Source: an uncultured Oscillospiraceae bacterium (GTDB lineage Bacteria > Bacillota > Clostridia > Oscillospirales > Acutalibacteraceae). From it: 34,141 nucleotides of DNA. Both the position numbers and the translations under genes were made by a program. The notes below the pieces were generated by a model. It made no database searches and was not told the origin of the DNA. It saw only the letters and a list, made by a program, of their open reading frames with translations. Where the stretch lies: positions 1 to 34,141 of the forward strand of contig URED01000024.1 of the NCBI GenBank assembly GCA_900546785.1, in the 5' to 3' direction. This document shows, one piece after another, positions 1-8,358 of the stretch (the stretch's first letter is position 1; each line of letters starts with the position of its first letter).

Positions 1-42
1 CGCTTTTTCTATACATTTTTTTCTTTTTCGGTGTCACATCTA

Positions 43-67
43 TTGTAACGCTACAAAAGAGTTACAA
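43..67. other. Small inverted repeat near left edge
   Basis: TTGTAAC (43-49) is repeated in inverted order as GTTACAA (61-67), and a tighter hairpin TTGTA-ACGC-TACAA (43-56) overlaps it. It lies downstream of the oxidoreductase gene, in the AT-rich 143 bases before the window edge, where no gene is visible. It could be an operator for a gene to the left of the window or a weak terminator. Function is unknown. Confidence 0.3.
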
Positions 68-143
68 AATTAAAATTATCTTTTAGCGATATTAAATAAA
101 TTATATAACAGTGTGTATAAAAGCACCCGTTATTTGTTTTCTC

Positions 144-1112
144 TTAAACGCTCTGTTTTTCAAACGGATAAACCAGACCAAGCTGCCGGCGGCATTCGTC
201 CATGATACGCATACAGCTTCTCGTTGCCGCAAACGGGATATAGGAAGATTCTTTTTTACCGCTTCTGATCTCCTGCGCGGCGCGTGTAAATTCCGTTAGA
301 TAATCCGTTTTGCCGCTGAACACCTGCCTGCCGTTTTCATTTTTGAGCACGGCTTTGGACGCCATATGGAAAAACGCAGGGAGGCTGACGGTGCCCCTTG
401 TACCCTCTATAAAACAATTTTCCTTGAGCGTGCAAAGAGACATATGAAGCGTGCATTCAAAGGAGTCATACACGAGCGTTACCGTTTCGCTGATATCGAT
501 TCCGTTTTTAAGCCTGCCGCGGCAGATGATATCCTTTGGATACCCGAAAAGATTATAGCAGTAAGTAATGGGGTAAATGCCTATATCCAGCAGTGCGCCG
601 CCGGCGGTTTCCGGCAGGAGCACACGCGAATCCTTGGGCATAAGTATGCCGGGGAACGCATAATTGATCTTCACACGCCGAATATCGCCTATCGCGCCGC
701 TCTGTACCCATTTTTTGACGGTTAAAGCGACGTCCGAAAACCAAGTCCACATCGCCTCGCAGAAATAAATGTTTTCTTCTTTTGCAGTATGGATAAGGAT
801 ATCCGCATCGCCGGTGCTGACGCCCACGGGCTTTTCACACAAAACGGGCTTGCCGAGGCGCATGGCGGAAACGGCGTAATCCACATGCGAAGTATGGGGC
901 GTTGCGATATAAACGCCGTCCACATCCGATCTGTTTACCGCGCTTTCAAAATCCGCAAAGTGCTTTGCGCCGTATTTTTCCGCAAAAGCTTTTGATTTTT
1001 CGGCGTTTCTGCCGTAGACCGAAATAATTTTGTGATCTCCGCGCAGGATATCGCGCGCAGTGGAATGCGCAATATTCCCGCTGCCGATATATGCCCATCT
1101 GAATTTTTCCAT
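144..1112 (-). CDS. Gfo/Idh/MocA family NAD(P)-dependent oxidoreductase
   Basis: A 322-residue cytoplasmic oxidoreductase, normal length for the family. The N-terminal Rossmann fold has the dinucleotide motif GSGNIAH at residues 10-16. The family EKP motif is at 93-95 (LCEKPVGV), with the lysine expected to be catalytic. The C-terminal domain has the GGALLDIGIY signature at 171-180, including the Asp and Tyr seen in dihydrodiol dehydrogenase-like members. Such enzymes oxidise or reduce sugars, inositols or related polyols; the substrate cannot be read from sequence. The start is supported by AAAGGCGG seven bases upstream. It lies beyond the trpS terminator, so it is probably a separate transcription unit. 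Confidence 0.88.
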   Translation of the reverse strand: MEKFRWAYIGSGNIAHSTARDILRGDHKIISVYGRNAEKSKAFAEKYGAKHFADFESAVNRSDVDGVYIATPHTSHVDYAVSAMRLGKPVLCEKPVGVSTGDADILIHTAKEENIYFCEAMWTWFSDVALTVKKWVQSGAIGDIRRVKINYAFPGILMPKDSRVLLPETAGGALLDIGIYPITYCYNLFGYPKDIICRGRLKNGIDISETVTLVYDSFECTLHMSLCTLKENCFIEGTRGTVSLPAFFHMASKAVLKNENGRQVFSGKTDYLTEFTRAAQEIRSGKKESSYIPFAATRSCMRIMDECRRQLGLVYPFEKQSV

Positions 1113-1177
1113 AAAAGACCGCCTTTCTAAGAACCGCTATATAAACATTATAAAGCATACAGAACACCATAGCAACC

Positions 1178-1210
1178 AAAAAAAGGGAGCGGCAAAAAAG
1201 CCTGCTCCCC
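1178..1210 (-). terminator. Rho-independent terminator of the glyA-trpS operon
   Basis: Read on the minus strand, GGGAGCAGGC and GCCGCTCCC pair around a T6 loop with one mismatch, followed by a run of seven T. It lies 44 bases after the trpS stop codon and separates that operon from the downstream oxidoreductase gene. Confidence 0.9.
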
Positions 1211-1253
1211 ATTGAGTAGTCTGAGAATGAAATATACTGAAAAAATCAAGCGG

Positions 1254-2267
1254 TCAGATCAGGAATCCCACTTTTTTCATGACCTTGCCGAGCGTGCGGG
1301 AGGAGACATGCATTGCCTTTTCCGCGCCCTTTTGCCGGCATTCCTTAAGATGCTGCTTATCGTTTAATAATGCATTGTATCTTTTTTGAATCGGTTCCAG
1401 CTCAGCAACCACGGCCTCGCCTACTGCCTTTTTAAAATCTCCGTAGCCCTTGCCGGCAAAATCCGTTTCTATCTGCTCCAGGCTTTCGCCCGTAACGGCG
1501 GAATAGATCGTCATAAGATTGTTTATGCCGTCTTTGCCCTCCGCATAGCGGACGCACATCTCACTGTCCGTAACGGCGGACTTAAATTTTTTCATGATCG
1601 TTTCCGGCGGGTCCGTGAGATAAACGGCGCCCTTTGGATTCGGATCCGATTTACTCATTTTGCGGGTGGGATCCTGAAGGCTCATGACCCTTGCGGCGCC
1701 CGTTTTGGGAATATACGCCTCCGGCACGGTGAAAACATTGCCGTAAATGCCGTTAAAGCGCTCCGCAATATCGCGTGTGATCTCAAGATGCTGCTTTTGA
1801 TCCGCGCCGACGGGCACGATATCCGCCTGATAGAGCAGGATATCCGCCGCCATAAGGCAGGGATATGTAAAAAGCCCGGCGTTTACATTATCCTTATGCT
1901 GCGCCGCCTTATCCTTAAACTGCGTCATTCTGGAAAGCTCGCCGAACTGCGTGTAGCAGTTGAGTATCCATGCAAGCTGGGCGTGTGTTGATACCTGCGA
2001 CTGAATAAACACGATGCCGTTTTCGGGGTCAAGCCCCAAAGCAAGGAGCATTGCAAAAAGCTCGTTCGTTTGCTTTCTGAGCTTTTGCGGATCCTGCCTG
2101 ACGGTTATGGAATGCAGGTCTGCAACGCCGTAGACCGTGTCAAACTCCTTTTGAAAATCCGGCCAGCCGCGCATTGCGCCCAAATAATTGCCCAAAGTGG
2201 GTACCGAAGTGGGCTGGATAAGCGATAAGCTTCTTTTTTTCTTTTCCGCAATCTGTTGTTCTGCCAT
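1254..2267 (-). CDS. trpS: Tryptophan--tRNA ligase
   Basis: Class I aminoacyl-tRNA synthetase that charges tRNA-Trp with tryptophan using ATP. The 337 residues match the usual bacterial length. The HIGH-type signature appears in its TrpRS form TLGN at residues 24-27, and KMSKS is intact at 203-207 (RKMSKSDPN). The active-site segment around MAADILLYQADIVPVG (139-154) is also typical. It follows the aminotransferase gene by 36 bases and is the last gene of the operon before the terminator at 1178-1210. No T-box leader can lie immediately upstream because the gap is too short, so expression probably depends on the operon promoter. Confidence 0.97.
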   Translation of the reverse strand: MAEQQIAEKKKRSLSLIQPTSVPTLGNYLGAMRGWPDFQKEFDTVYGVADLHSITVRQDPQKLRKQTNELFAMLLALGLDPENGIVFIQSQVSTHAQLAWILNCYTQFGELSRMTQFKDKAAQHKDNVNAGLFTYPCLMAADILLYQADIVPVGADQKQHLEITRDIAERFNGIYGNVFTVPEAYIPKTGAARVMSLQDPTRKMSKSDPNPKGAVYLTDPPETIMKKFKSAVTDSEMCVRYAEGKDGINNLMTIYSAVTGESLEQIETDFAGKGYGDFKKAVGEAVVAELEPIQKRYNALLNDKQHLKECRQKGAEKAMHVSSRTLGKVMKKVGFLI

Positions 2268-2303
2268 AATGATCTATCCGTCCTTCATTCAAAAATTTGT
2301 TAT

Positions 2304-3500
2304 TTATTTAAACTGTTCGGCAACTTCGCCCATGATTTTAACGCCTTTCACGATATCCTCATCGCTCGGTGTGGAAAAATTAAGGCGTATATAGCTGCAC
2401 GGCGCCGTATCATCCGTCATAAACGCGCTGCCGGGCACAACGGCCACTTTCCTTTCAAGCAGGGCGTTTACATACGCCAGCATATCCACATGATCCGGCA
2501 GCTTTGCCCAGACGAAAAGCCCGCCCTGCGGGCGCACATAGGTGATAAAGCCCTTGCAGTATACATCAAGACAATCGCACATCAGATCCAGCTTGCGCTT
2601 ATAGATCTTTCGGATGTCTTCTATATGCCGATCAACGTCATATTCCTCAAACCAGCGGGAAACGATCATCTGATTGAGCACGCCCGTATGGACGTCCGAA
2701 ACCTGCTTGCCGATCGTGAACGCGCCCGCCGCCCTTTTGGGAATGACGGCATAGGCAACTCTTATGCCGGGGGCAAGTATTTTTGAAAACGAACCGGCAT
2801 AGAACACGATGCCCTCTGTATCAAAGCTCTTGATCGCGGGCACGTCCTCGCCCGCAACACGCAGATTGCCGTAAGGGTCGTCCTCCAGGATCACAAGGTC
2901 ATTCTGAAGCGCAAGCTCATACATTTTTTTGCGTTTTTCAAGGCTCATCGTTGTGCCGCCTGGGTTCTGGAAATTCGGTATGGTATAGATGAACTTTGCG
3001 TTCGGGTTTTCGCTTATCACCTGTTCAAGCGCCTGCATATTCATGCCGTCTGCGTCAATGGGAACGCCGGCAAGCCTGCAGCCGTGGGAACGGAAACAGT
3101 TTAAAGAACCTATGAAAGACGGCTCCTCGCAGATAACGGTATCGCCCTCTGACGTGAGCACACGGGTCGTTATATCCATGACCTGCGTGCCGCCCGCCGT
3201 GATGATGACAACATCATCGTCCGTGCCTATATTTCCGCGCCTTTTCAGCCATTCCTTAACGGTTTTGCGCAACGGCTCATAGCCCTCGGAAACGCCGTAA
3301 ACAAGAGCACAAACAGGGTCTTCATTCAGGATCTCTGCCGATAATTTCTTTACCTCCTCGCACGGGAAGGCAGCGGTGTCCGGCGAGCCGCCCGCAAACG
3401 CGATCATGCCCGGCTCGTTGGTGACCTTAAGGATCTCCCTGACTGCGGAGGGTTTTAAATTTGCAAATTTTGCCGATAAACTGTAACTCATTTCTCTCAC
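2304..3500 (-). CDS. PLP-dependent aminotransferase, class I/II (2-aminoadipate/aromatic type)
   Basis: A 398-residue fold-type I aminotransferase similar to the MocR-derived/LysN/ARO8 group. The motif YAGSFSKILAPGIR places the Schiff-base lysine at residue 240, and the cofactor-binding Asp/Tyr lie in EDDPYGN (206-212). YTIPNFQNPGG (172-182) is characteristic of this subgroup. It probably transfers an amino group between 2-oxoglutarate and a large or aromatic amino acid; the exact donor is unknown. The GTG at 3500 overlaps the stop of the upstream transferase; an in-frame ATG at 3491 (MSYSLSAKF) is an alternative start. Translational coupling with the upstream gene is likely. Confidence 0.9.
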   Translation of the reverse strand: MREMSYSLSAKFANLKPSAVREILKVTNEPGMIAFAGGSPDTAAFPCEEVKKLSAEILNEDPVCALVYGVSEGYEPLRKTVKEWLKRRGNIGTDDDVVIITAGGTQVMDITTRVLTSEGDTVICEEPSFIGSLNCFRSHGCRLAGVPIDADGMNMQALEQVISENPNAKFIYTIPNFQNPGGTTMSLEKRKKMYELALQNDLVILEDDPYGNLRVAGEDVPAIKSFDTEGIVFYAGSFSKILAPGIRVAYAVIPKRAAGAFTIGKQVSDVHTGVLNQMIVSRWFEEYDVDRHIEDIRKIYKRKLDLMCDCLDVYCKGFITYVRPQGGLFVWAKLPDHVDMLAYVNALLERKVAVVPGSAFMTDDTAPCSYIRLNFSTPSDEDIVKGVKIMGEVAEQFK

Positions 3501-4615
3501 TTCAAAATCTCTTTAACAAATCTTTCACACGATCTTCCGTCACAAAGAGGGATGAACCGGTTTTTGAACGCAGCAAGCTTTTCATTGCCCCTGCGTGCCC
3601 GTAGAACGGCTGGCGCAAGTTCATCGAACTCGGTTACAACCTCTCCGCACGAATAATCGGAATAATCATAATAAAAGCCCCTGCCGCCGTCATATTCGCC
3701 GAGATCCGGCGCGTAGAGCACGGCGGGGTTTCCGATAACGGCATTTTCAAAGATTACGGAGGAATAATCCGTAACAAGCACATCGGTTATAAAAAGGATA
3801 TCGTTGATCTCCCGCTCGTTTGAAAAATCAAACACCCTGTCTGCAAACTCGGCGGGAACGGAGATCTTTTCTTTGATAAACGGATGCAGCTTTATAATGA
3901 GCGCCCATTCGGCGGGCAGACTGCGCATAAATGCGCCCACGTCAAAAAGCTGCGCCGGGTAAAAGGCGTTGTGCACATTCTCTCCCCGGAAAGTGGGGGC
4001 GAAAAGGCATATTTTTTTGCCTTGAAGGCGCGGCTCTTTTTCATACAGCCTCTGCTTTGCCGAAGAAACGTAAGCCCCGTCAAAAAAGCAATCCGTTCGC
4101 GGCGTGCCGACCGGCTTAACGCGGCTTTCCTCAATGCCGAACGCCTCGGCGTAAACGGGCACGATCTCCGGAGAGGAAACGATGGCGTCCGTATAATTCC
4201 GGTGGGTGATGGAATTTTTCTCCGCCGAGCTTCTGCCGTAGCCGAAGCGCTTGAAAGCGCCCATCGCGTGCCACACCTGAACAAGCCTTTGCCCCTCTCT
4301 GAGGCGCAGGACATACACAAGCGGCTCATAATCATCCACCAAAATGAACTTGCTTTGCGCCATTTCGGCGGCAAGCTCTTTTTGCGGCAGAGGATCAGGC
4401 GCGGTCACGGTTTTGATCTCAAAATCAAGGGCGTTTTTTTCTATATACTTTTTGATTGCAAGCAGATTGCCGCCGAGCTTCCCTTTTGAGGTGGAATACA
4501 TCAGTATCTTTTTAACGTTCATGGGGAGCTTTTTTGCCTTTTCAAATTCGGCGGAAAAACCGGCGTATCTTGCCCGCTGCAGTATGGGGTACAAAAATGA
4601 TCTAATCCTGCTCAT
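3497..4615 (-). CDS. CDP-glycerol glycerophosphotransferase family protein (second copy)
   Basis: A 372-residue protein of the Glyphos_transf family (TagB/TagF-type), which transfers glycerol- or ribitol-phosphate from CDP-polyol onto teichoic-acid-like or other surface polymers at the inner face of the membrane. Landmarks are VQVWHAMGAFKRFG (His116), GTPRTD (170-175), LFAPTFR (204-210), IKLHPF (241-246) and VTDYSSVIFE (281-290), all in family order. A longer open frame begins 144 bases upstream, but it overlaps the preceding gene and is basic and low-complexity, so the ATG at 4615 (MSRIRSFLYP) was chosen. It overlaps the preceding transferase stop by 14 bases, which suggests coupled translation. 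Confidence 0.85.
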   Translation of the reverse strand: MSRIRSFLYPILQRARYAGFSAEFEKAKKLPMNVKKILMYSTSKGKLGGNLLAIKKYIEKNALDFEIKTVTAPDPLPQKELAAEMAQSKFILVDDYEPLVYVLRLREGQRLVQVWHAMGAFKRFGYGRSSAEKNSITHRNYTDAIVSSPEIVPVYAEAFGIEESRVKPVGTPRTDCFFDGAYVSSAKQRLYEKEPRLQGKKICLFAPTFRGENVHNAFYPAQLFDVGAFMRSLPAEWALIIKLHPFIKEKISVPAEFADRVFDFSNEREINDILFITDVLVTDYSSVIFENAVIGNPAVLYAPDLGEYDGGRGFYYDYSDYSCGEVVTEFDELAPAVLRARRGNEKLAAFKNRFIPLCDGRSCERFVKEILK

Positions 4616-5912
4616 GATCTGTTTCTTCTTTTTCTTTTGCGAAAGCGGCTGTTTCCGGCTCCTGCGCCGGATCTGCGCTTTCCTGCGCCTGCGGCGGTTC
4701 CTCATCAGAGAGAACGCCGTAATTGTAGCGCCCGTCATAGACGCCGCGCGCAAGCTCATCTATCAGCCTGCCGTATTCGGCGGTTATGGAATCAAAGCGC
4801 TTGTTGACATAGGCTTTCTTAAACTTCTCCTCTTTTTCAGCCGGGGCGCGCATGTCCATGGCGATGAAATCGCAGATGCCCTTGGCGTTTTTGGAATAAA
4901 GCGCGGGAATATCCGTCCAGAAATCAATATAAAAGCCGCGCTCATCGATATACTTCTCGCTGTCAAAACAATAGATATACAGCGGCAGATCCTTTAACAG
5001 CGCTTCATAGATAACGGAGCTGTAATCGGTTACCACATAATCCGCAACGCACATGAAATCCATGGCGGTAAAGTTTTCGCCCTCCGCCTTGTTCATACGC
5101 GATTCGGTATAGATCTGCTCGTGATTCGTATCTACCACATGGTGCTTTACGATCAGGTTGAAATCGGAATAATTGACCTTGTTTACAAGCTCCTCCGTTG
5201 CTTTTTTAAGTGCTTCCCTGTCCTCGGGCGTATCGCGGAACGTGGGGGCATAAAGGATAGTTTTGCGCCCGTTATCCAGCCGGGGATATTTACGCAGGAT
5301 ATTGCCGCGCATCCTTTCATTCTCGTTCTCATCGGTAAGATAATCCATGCGCGGAATGCCTATGGGGATAAATTTGCTTTCCGGCTGGCCGAACGCCTCT
5401 GAAAACGCGGGCACGCACGCATCCCCGCTTGCGGCGATCAGGCTGTAATTCTTGTGCATCTTAAACGCCTTGGCAGTTTTTGACGATTTGCCGCCGTCCT
5501 TATCGAGCACGGACTTTCCGAATTTTTTGAACGCGCCGAGCGCGTGCCAGATCTGAATGATCTGAAGCTCCTTTTTGTGCCTCAGCATAGAGGCAAGGAT
5601 ACAATACCCGTCCAGCACGACCACCTTGGAGGTTGCCATAGCCTTCATCTGGCGGCGCATCTCGCCGAGATACTTTAGTTTGCCGCCGAAGGAGGCGGGT
5701 ATCATTTTGCACAGCACAACAACTTTATACTGCGGATAATTCGTTTTTATTTCATTGATGAGATAGCGAAAATCCGTGGACGGTGTTTCGCTCTGGCGGG
5801 ATATGAACGCTATTTTATTTTCTGTTTTCCGGCGCTTATAAAAGGAATAGACGATACCCATTACCGCGCCGAAGAGCTTTGCGAACAGACTGATCACGTT
5901 TTCACTTCCCAA
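4602..5912 (-). CDS. CDP-glycerol glycerophosphotransferase family protein (first copy)
   Basis: A 436-residue relative of the following gene, with the same motif order: IQIWHALGAFKKFG (His123), IGIPRMD (184-190), ILYAPTFR (219-226), IVKHHVV (254-260) and VTDYSSVIYE (294-303). The N-terminus has a hydrophobic stretch (residues 5-25) that may associate with the membrane. The last 35 or so residues form an acidic, Pro/Gln/Glu-rich low-complexity tail absent from the second copy. The predicted role is polyol-phosphate transfer during assembly of a teichoic-acid-like or decorated surface polymer. It starts 12 bases after glyA and overlaps the next transferase by 14 bases. Two tandem single-domain copies suggest sequential primer and polymer steps, which is inference. 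Confidence 0.87.
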   Translation of the reverse strand: MGSENVISLFAKLFGAVMGIVYSFYKRRKTENKIAFISRQSETPSTDFRYLINEIKTNYPQYKVVVLCKMIPASFGGKLKYLGEMRRQMKAMATSKVVVLDGYCILASMLRHKKELQIIQIWHALGAFKKFGKSVLDKDGGKSSKTAKAFKMHKNYSLIAASGDACVPAFSEAFGQPESKFIPIGIPRMDYLTDENENERMRGNILRKYPRLDNGRKTILYAPTFRDTPEDREALKKATEELVNKVNYSDFNLIVKHHVVDTNHEQIYTESRMNKAEGENFTAMDFMCVADYVVTDYSSVIYEALLKDLPLYIYCFDSEKYIDERGFYIDFWTDIPALYSKNAKGICDFIAMDMRAPAEKEEKFKKAYVNKRFDSITAEYGRLIDELARGVYDGRYNYGVLSDEEPPQAQESADPAQEPETAAFAKEKEETDHEQD

Positions 5913-5924
5913 AACATTTAAAAA

Positions 5925-7178
5925 TTACTCGTAAAGCGGGTATTTTGCGCAGATATCCGCAACGCCGTTTCTGATATACTCTTTCTGATTATCAAAATCG
6001 GTGATTGCAAGATAGATATACTCTGCGATCTTTTCAAAATCCTCTTTTTGCAGACCTCTTGTGGTGGCGGCGGGTGTGCCGATGCGCACGCCGGAGGTTA
6101 CGAACGGGGAAAGCGGCTCGTTGGGCACGGTATTTTTATTGAGGGTGATATGCACCTCGTCCAGCCTTGCCTCAAGCTCTTTGCCCGTAACGCCGGTTCC
6201 GATAAGGGAAAGCAGGATCAGGTGATTATCCGTGCCGCCGGAAACAAGGTTGAGTCCTTTTGCAATCAGCGCGTCCGCAAGGGTTTTGGCGTTGTCTATG
6301 ATCTTTTGCTGATACTCCTTAAACTCCGGCTTCAGCGCCTCGCCGAAGCAGACTGCCTTGCCGGCGATCACGTGCATGAGCGGGCCGCCCTGCGTGCCGG
6401 GGAATACGGCGGAATTGAGCTTTTTGATCAGATACGGGTTGTTGCAGAGGATAAGGCCGCCCCTGGGGCCTCTTAAGGTTTTATGCGTGGTTGTTGTAAC
6501 AACATCGGCATAAGGAACGGGATTCTGATGCAGCCCTGCGGCAACAAGACCGGCGATATGCGCCATATCCACCATAAACATGGCGCCGTTTGCGTGGGCG
6601 ATCTCGCCCATGGTCTTAAAATCTATCGCGCGGGGATAAGCAGAAGCGCCCGCAACGATCAGTTTGGGCTTTACTTTGTTTACCTGCTTTGCAAAAGCGT
6701 CAAGGTCTATAAATCCGTCGTCATTCACGCCATAAGGCACGAAGTTAAAATATTTTCCGCTGATATTTGCCGGTGAACCGTGCGTTAAATGACCGCCGTT
6801 GTCAAGGCTCATGCCCATAACGGTATCGCCGGGCTTAAGAAGCGCAAGATAAACGGCAGTGTTTGCCTGCGCGCCCGAATGTGCCTGCACGTTTGCATAG
6901 CCGGCGCCAAACAGCTCGCACGCTCTTTTGATGGCGATATTTTCAACGATATCAACATATTGGCAGCCGCCGTAATACCGCTTGCCGGGCAGACCCTCCG
7001 CATACTTATTTGTGAGCACGCTGCCCATTGCCGCCATGACCTGCGGCGAAACAAGGTTTTCAGAGGCGATCAGTTCTATGTTTTCACGCTGGCGCTTAAG
7101 CTCAAGCGCCATAGCGTCCGCCACTTCCTTATCCGTCTCCGCAACCTTTGCGATTGAATCATAGTAATCGGAATACAT
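5925..7178 (-). CDS. glyA: Serine hydroxymethyltransferase
   Basis: Converts serine and tetrahydrofolate to glycine and 5,10-methylene-tetrahydrofolate, the main source of one-carbon units. The 417 residues are full length. The PLP-binding signature [16 protein letters not shown] places the lysine at 233. [11 protein letters not shown] (34-44), the tetrahydrofolate/active-site segment [11 protein letters not shown] (61-71), and QAHSGAQAN (98-106) are all intact. GGAGAA lies upstream of the ATG. A -35/-10 pair lies about 40-65 bases upstream, making this the first gene of an operon that continues through two surface-polymer transferases, an aminotransferase and trpS. Confidence 0.97.
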   Translation of the reverse strand: MYSDYYDSIAKVAETDKEVADAMALELKRQRENIELIASENLVSPQVMAAMGSVLTNKYAEGLPGKRYYGGCQYVDIVENIAIKRACELFGAGYANVQAHSGAQANTAVYLALLKPGDTVMGMSLDNGGHLTHGSPANISGKYFNFVPYGVNDDGFIDLDAFAKQVNKVKPKLIVAGASAYPRAIDFKTMGEIAHANGAMFMVDMAHIAGLVAAGLHQNPVPYADVVTTTTHKTLRGPRGGLILCNNPYLIKKLNSAVFPGTQGGPLMHVIAGKAVCFGEALKPEFKEYQQKIIDNAKTLADALIAKGLNLVSGGTDNHLILLSLIGTGVTGKELEARLDEVHITLNKNTVPNEPLSPFVTSGVRIGTPAATTRGLQKEDFEKIAEYIYLAITDFDNQKEYIRNGVADICAKYPLYE

Positions 7179-7215
7179 AATTTAACTTCTCCTTTGGTAA
7201 AAATTATACACTGAT

Positions 7216-7244
7216 ATAATAACACAACTTATATAAATAAACAA
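7216..7244 (-). promoter_or_regulatory. Sigma-A-type promoter of the glyA operon
   Basis: On the minus strand TTGTTT (7244-7239) and TATTAT (7221-7216) are separated by exactly 17 bases. The surrounding DNA is AT-rich and there is no competing gene. No known riboswitch fold was recognised between this site and glyA; the leader is only about 35 bases long. Confidence 0.7.
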
Positions 7245-7289
7245 TAATGATTTTATGAAAATCTAATATTAAAGCGCGTGTTCTTACCC

Positions 7290-7517
7290 GTTTTGGTGCA
7301 GGAAAGACGTTTAACTTGCAAAGCTTTGCTTTTTAGTTTATAACACCCCCTCAAGCAACACCGTTGCCAGCTCCCCGCGTTCAATTTGACTTTGCACCGG
7401 TCGAAACGGCTATTCTATAGCATTCTAACCGCCGTTTCTTAAATGCTTCGTCAAATCCTCCTTTTCCCAAAAAGTCTAACGTCTTTTTGGGGACCCCGAT
7501 GGGGCGCCTCCATCTGC
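7290..7517 (-). repeat. Structured, repeat-like intergenic element of unknown function
   Basis: This segment has no gene with a usable start but is far from random. It contains a 9-bp stem CCCAAAAAG/CTTTTTGGG (7466-7491), an 8-bp stem GAAACGGC/GCCGTTTC (7403-7438), a nested GCTAT-TCT-ATAGC hairpin (7409-7421) and the palindrome GCAAAGCTTTGC near 7318-7329. On the minus strand two protein-like frames run through it: one ends ...GGFDEAFKKRRLECYRIAV and continues to a stop near 7382, the other reads PVQSQIERGELATVLLEGVL before a stop. I have an unverified recollection of similar frames as dispersed intergenic sequences in gut Clostridia. It may be a repeat family, a structured RNA, or a decayed gene. 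Confidence 0.5.
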
Positions 7518-7519
7518 CG

Positions 7520-7549
7520 AAAAAGGCACAGCTTTTGCTGTGCCTTTTT
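7520..7549. terminator. Bidirectional terminator hairpin
   Basis: AAAAAGGCACAGC and GCTGTGCCTTTTT form a perfect 13-base stem around a TTTT loop, with T-runs on both strands. It lies 75 bases past the stop of the SUFU-like immunity gene and probably ends its transcript. It also abuts the repeat-like element. Confidence 0.85.
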
Positions 7550-7623
7550 CAACAAATATAATGAACCAGAAGCGGTAATAAAAATGATGGTAAAAGGAAA
7601 AAAGAACCGCGGAAGAAATTACG

Positions 7624-8190
7624 CTAAATGCAGGACGGGCGGTAAATATTATAAATATCTATTTGTTTTTCTTCAAATACAGATTCCAATGCGTCCAAGC
7701 CGTTTTGTTGGCAGAACTTCTTTTCCGCATTCGAAACAGGCACTGCCATAAGATAAGCAACTGTCATATCGTCAAAAGGCAGATTTTGAGTATTATTCCA
7801 CAAAAACGGATATGTCAGCAAAATATGCTCCATCTCACTTTTGCCGATATACATGGAAACGATATCGTCAATTATATATCCGGGATAAGCGTTTTTTCTG
7901 TCCATGATCTCAAATGTTGCAGAAGTAACTATATTGGCAAAGTCCTTCACTGAAGAATCACAAGCAGCCAGTATCTCAGAGCGCAACGGCTTTTCATTAT
8001 ATGTCAGCCCGATATTGCAGTTGAAAAGTCCTATCGTTCCATAGGAGGTTACCCCATCATCCGGACAGTCATCACAGATCATCAGATCAACGGTCTTTAT
8101 TTCATTTTCGTCTGCAAAGCGAAAAATTCTCGGCTTTGCGTTAAAAATTTTTAACGCGTTATTGGCAATAAGTTTATTCGTTGTAATCAT
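7624..8190 (-). CDS. Suppressor-of-fused (SUFU) domain protein, probable orphan immunity protein
   Basis: A 188-residue soluble protein that resembles the bacterial SUFU-domain family (YqcF-type), members of which serve as immunity proteins for secreted polymorphic toxins. Supporting segments are the central TSYGTIGLFNCNIGL region (49-63) and the C-terminal DDMTVAYLMAVPVSNAEKKF, where SUFU proteins carry a conserved hydrophobic strand and acidic pair. The end QIDIYNIYRPSC matches the family's usual D-x-x-x-R-x-S/P close. AGAAGGA lies 8 bases before the ATG. No intact toxin gene is adjacent, so it appears to be an orphan. The family call is by eye; the toxin-neutralising role is inferred. Confidence 0.65.
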   Translation of the reverse strand: MITTNKLIANNALKIFNAKPRIFRFADENEIKTVDLMICDDCPDDGVTSYGTIGLFNCNIGLTYNEKPLRSEILAACDSSVKDFANIVTSATFEIMDRKNAYPGYIIDDIVSMYIGKSEMEHILLTYPFLWNNTQNLPFDDMTVAYLMAVPVSNAEKKFCQQNGLDALESVFEEKQIDIYNIYRPSCI

Positions 8191-8267
8191 AATTTTGTTC
8201 CTTCTGAGATATTATGACCTAAATAGAAACAGTCATATATTTCAAACAGTATTAGGAAATTCCTTTT

Positions 8268-8288
8268 GGGTATCATTTATTTATACCC
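8268..8288. other. Short dyad between the two immunity genes
   Basis: GGGTAT (8268-8273) is repeated inverted as ATACCC (8283-8288) with a 9-base AT loop. There is no T-tract on either side, so it is not a convincing terminator; it could be an mRNA hairpin or operator. The 168-base gap otherwise holds only the SUFU-like gene's ribosome site. Confidence 0.3.
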
Positions 8289-8358
8289 CAGCAATACTTG
8301 TTAAACTTATTAGCATTATTTTGACAATCACAGGATAATAATTTATTCTTATAAATTT

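Noticed and set aside
43..67. GlnR-type site at the left edge
   Set aside because: The half-sites TGTAA and TTACA are spaced 13 bases apart, not 7.
1386..1991. Long plus-strand open frame inside trpS
   Set aside because: It is the antisense shadow of a confidently identified gene, has no ribosome site and no family resemblance.
2268..2303. A T-box leader for trpS
   Set aside because: The gap to the upstream gene is only 36 bases, too short for a T-box.
7443..7751. Plus-strand frame running from the repeat-like element through the terminator
   Set aside because: It crosses a strong terminator and the end of the SUFU-like gene and has no plausible start.
8187..8276. A 29-codon minus-strand ORF ending on the SUFU-like gene's ATG (ATGA overlap)
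   Set aside because: Too short, no ribosome site, immediately preceded by a stop; the overlap may be chance although it mimics the relic before the Imm11-like gene.
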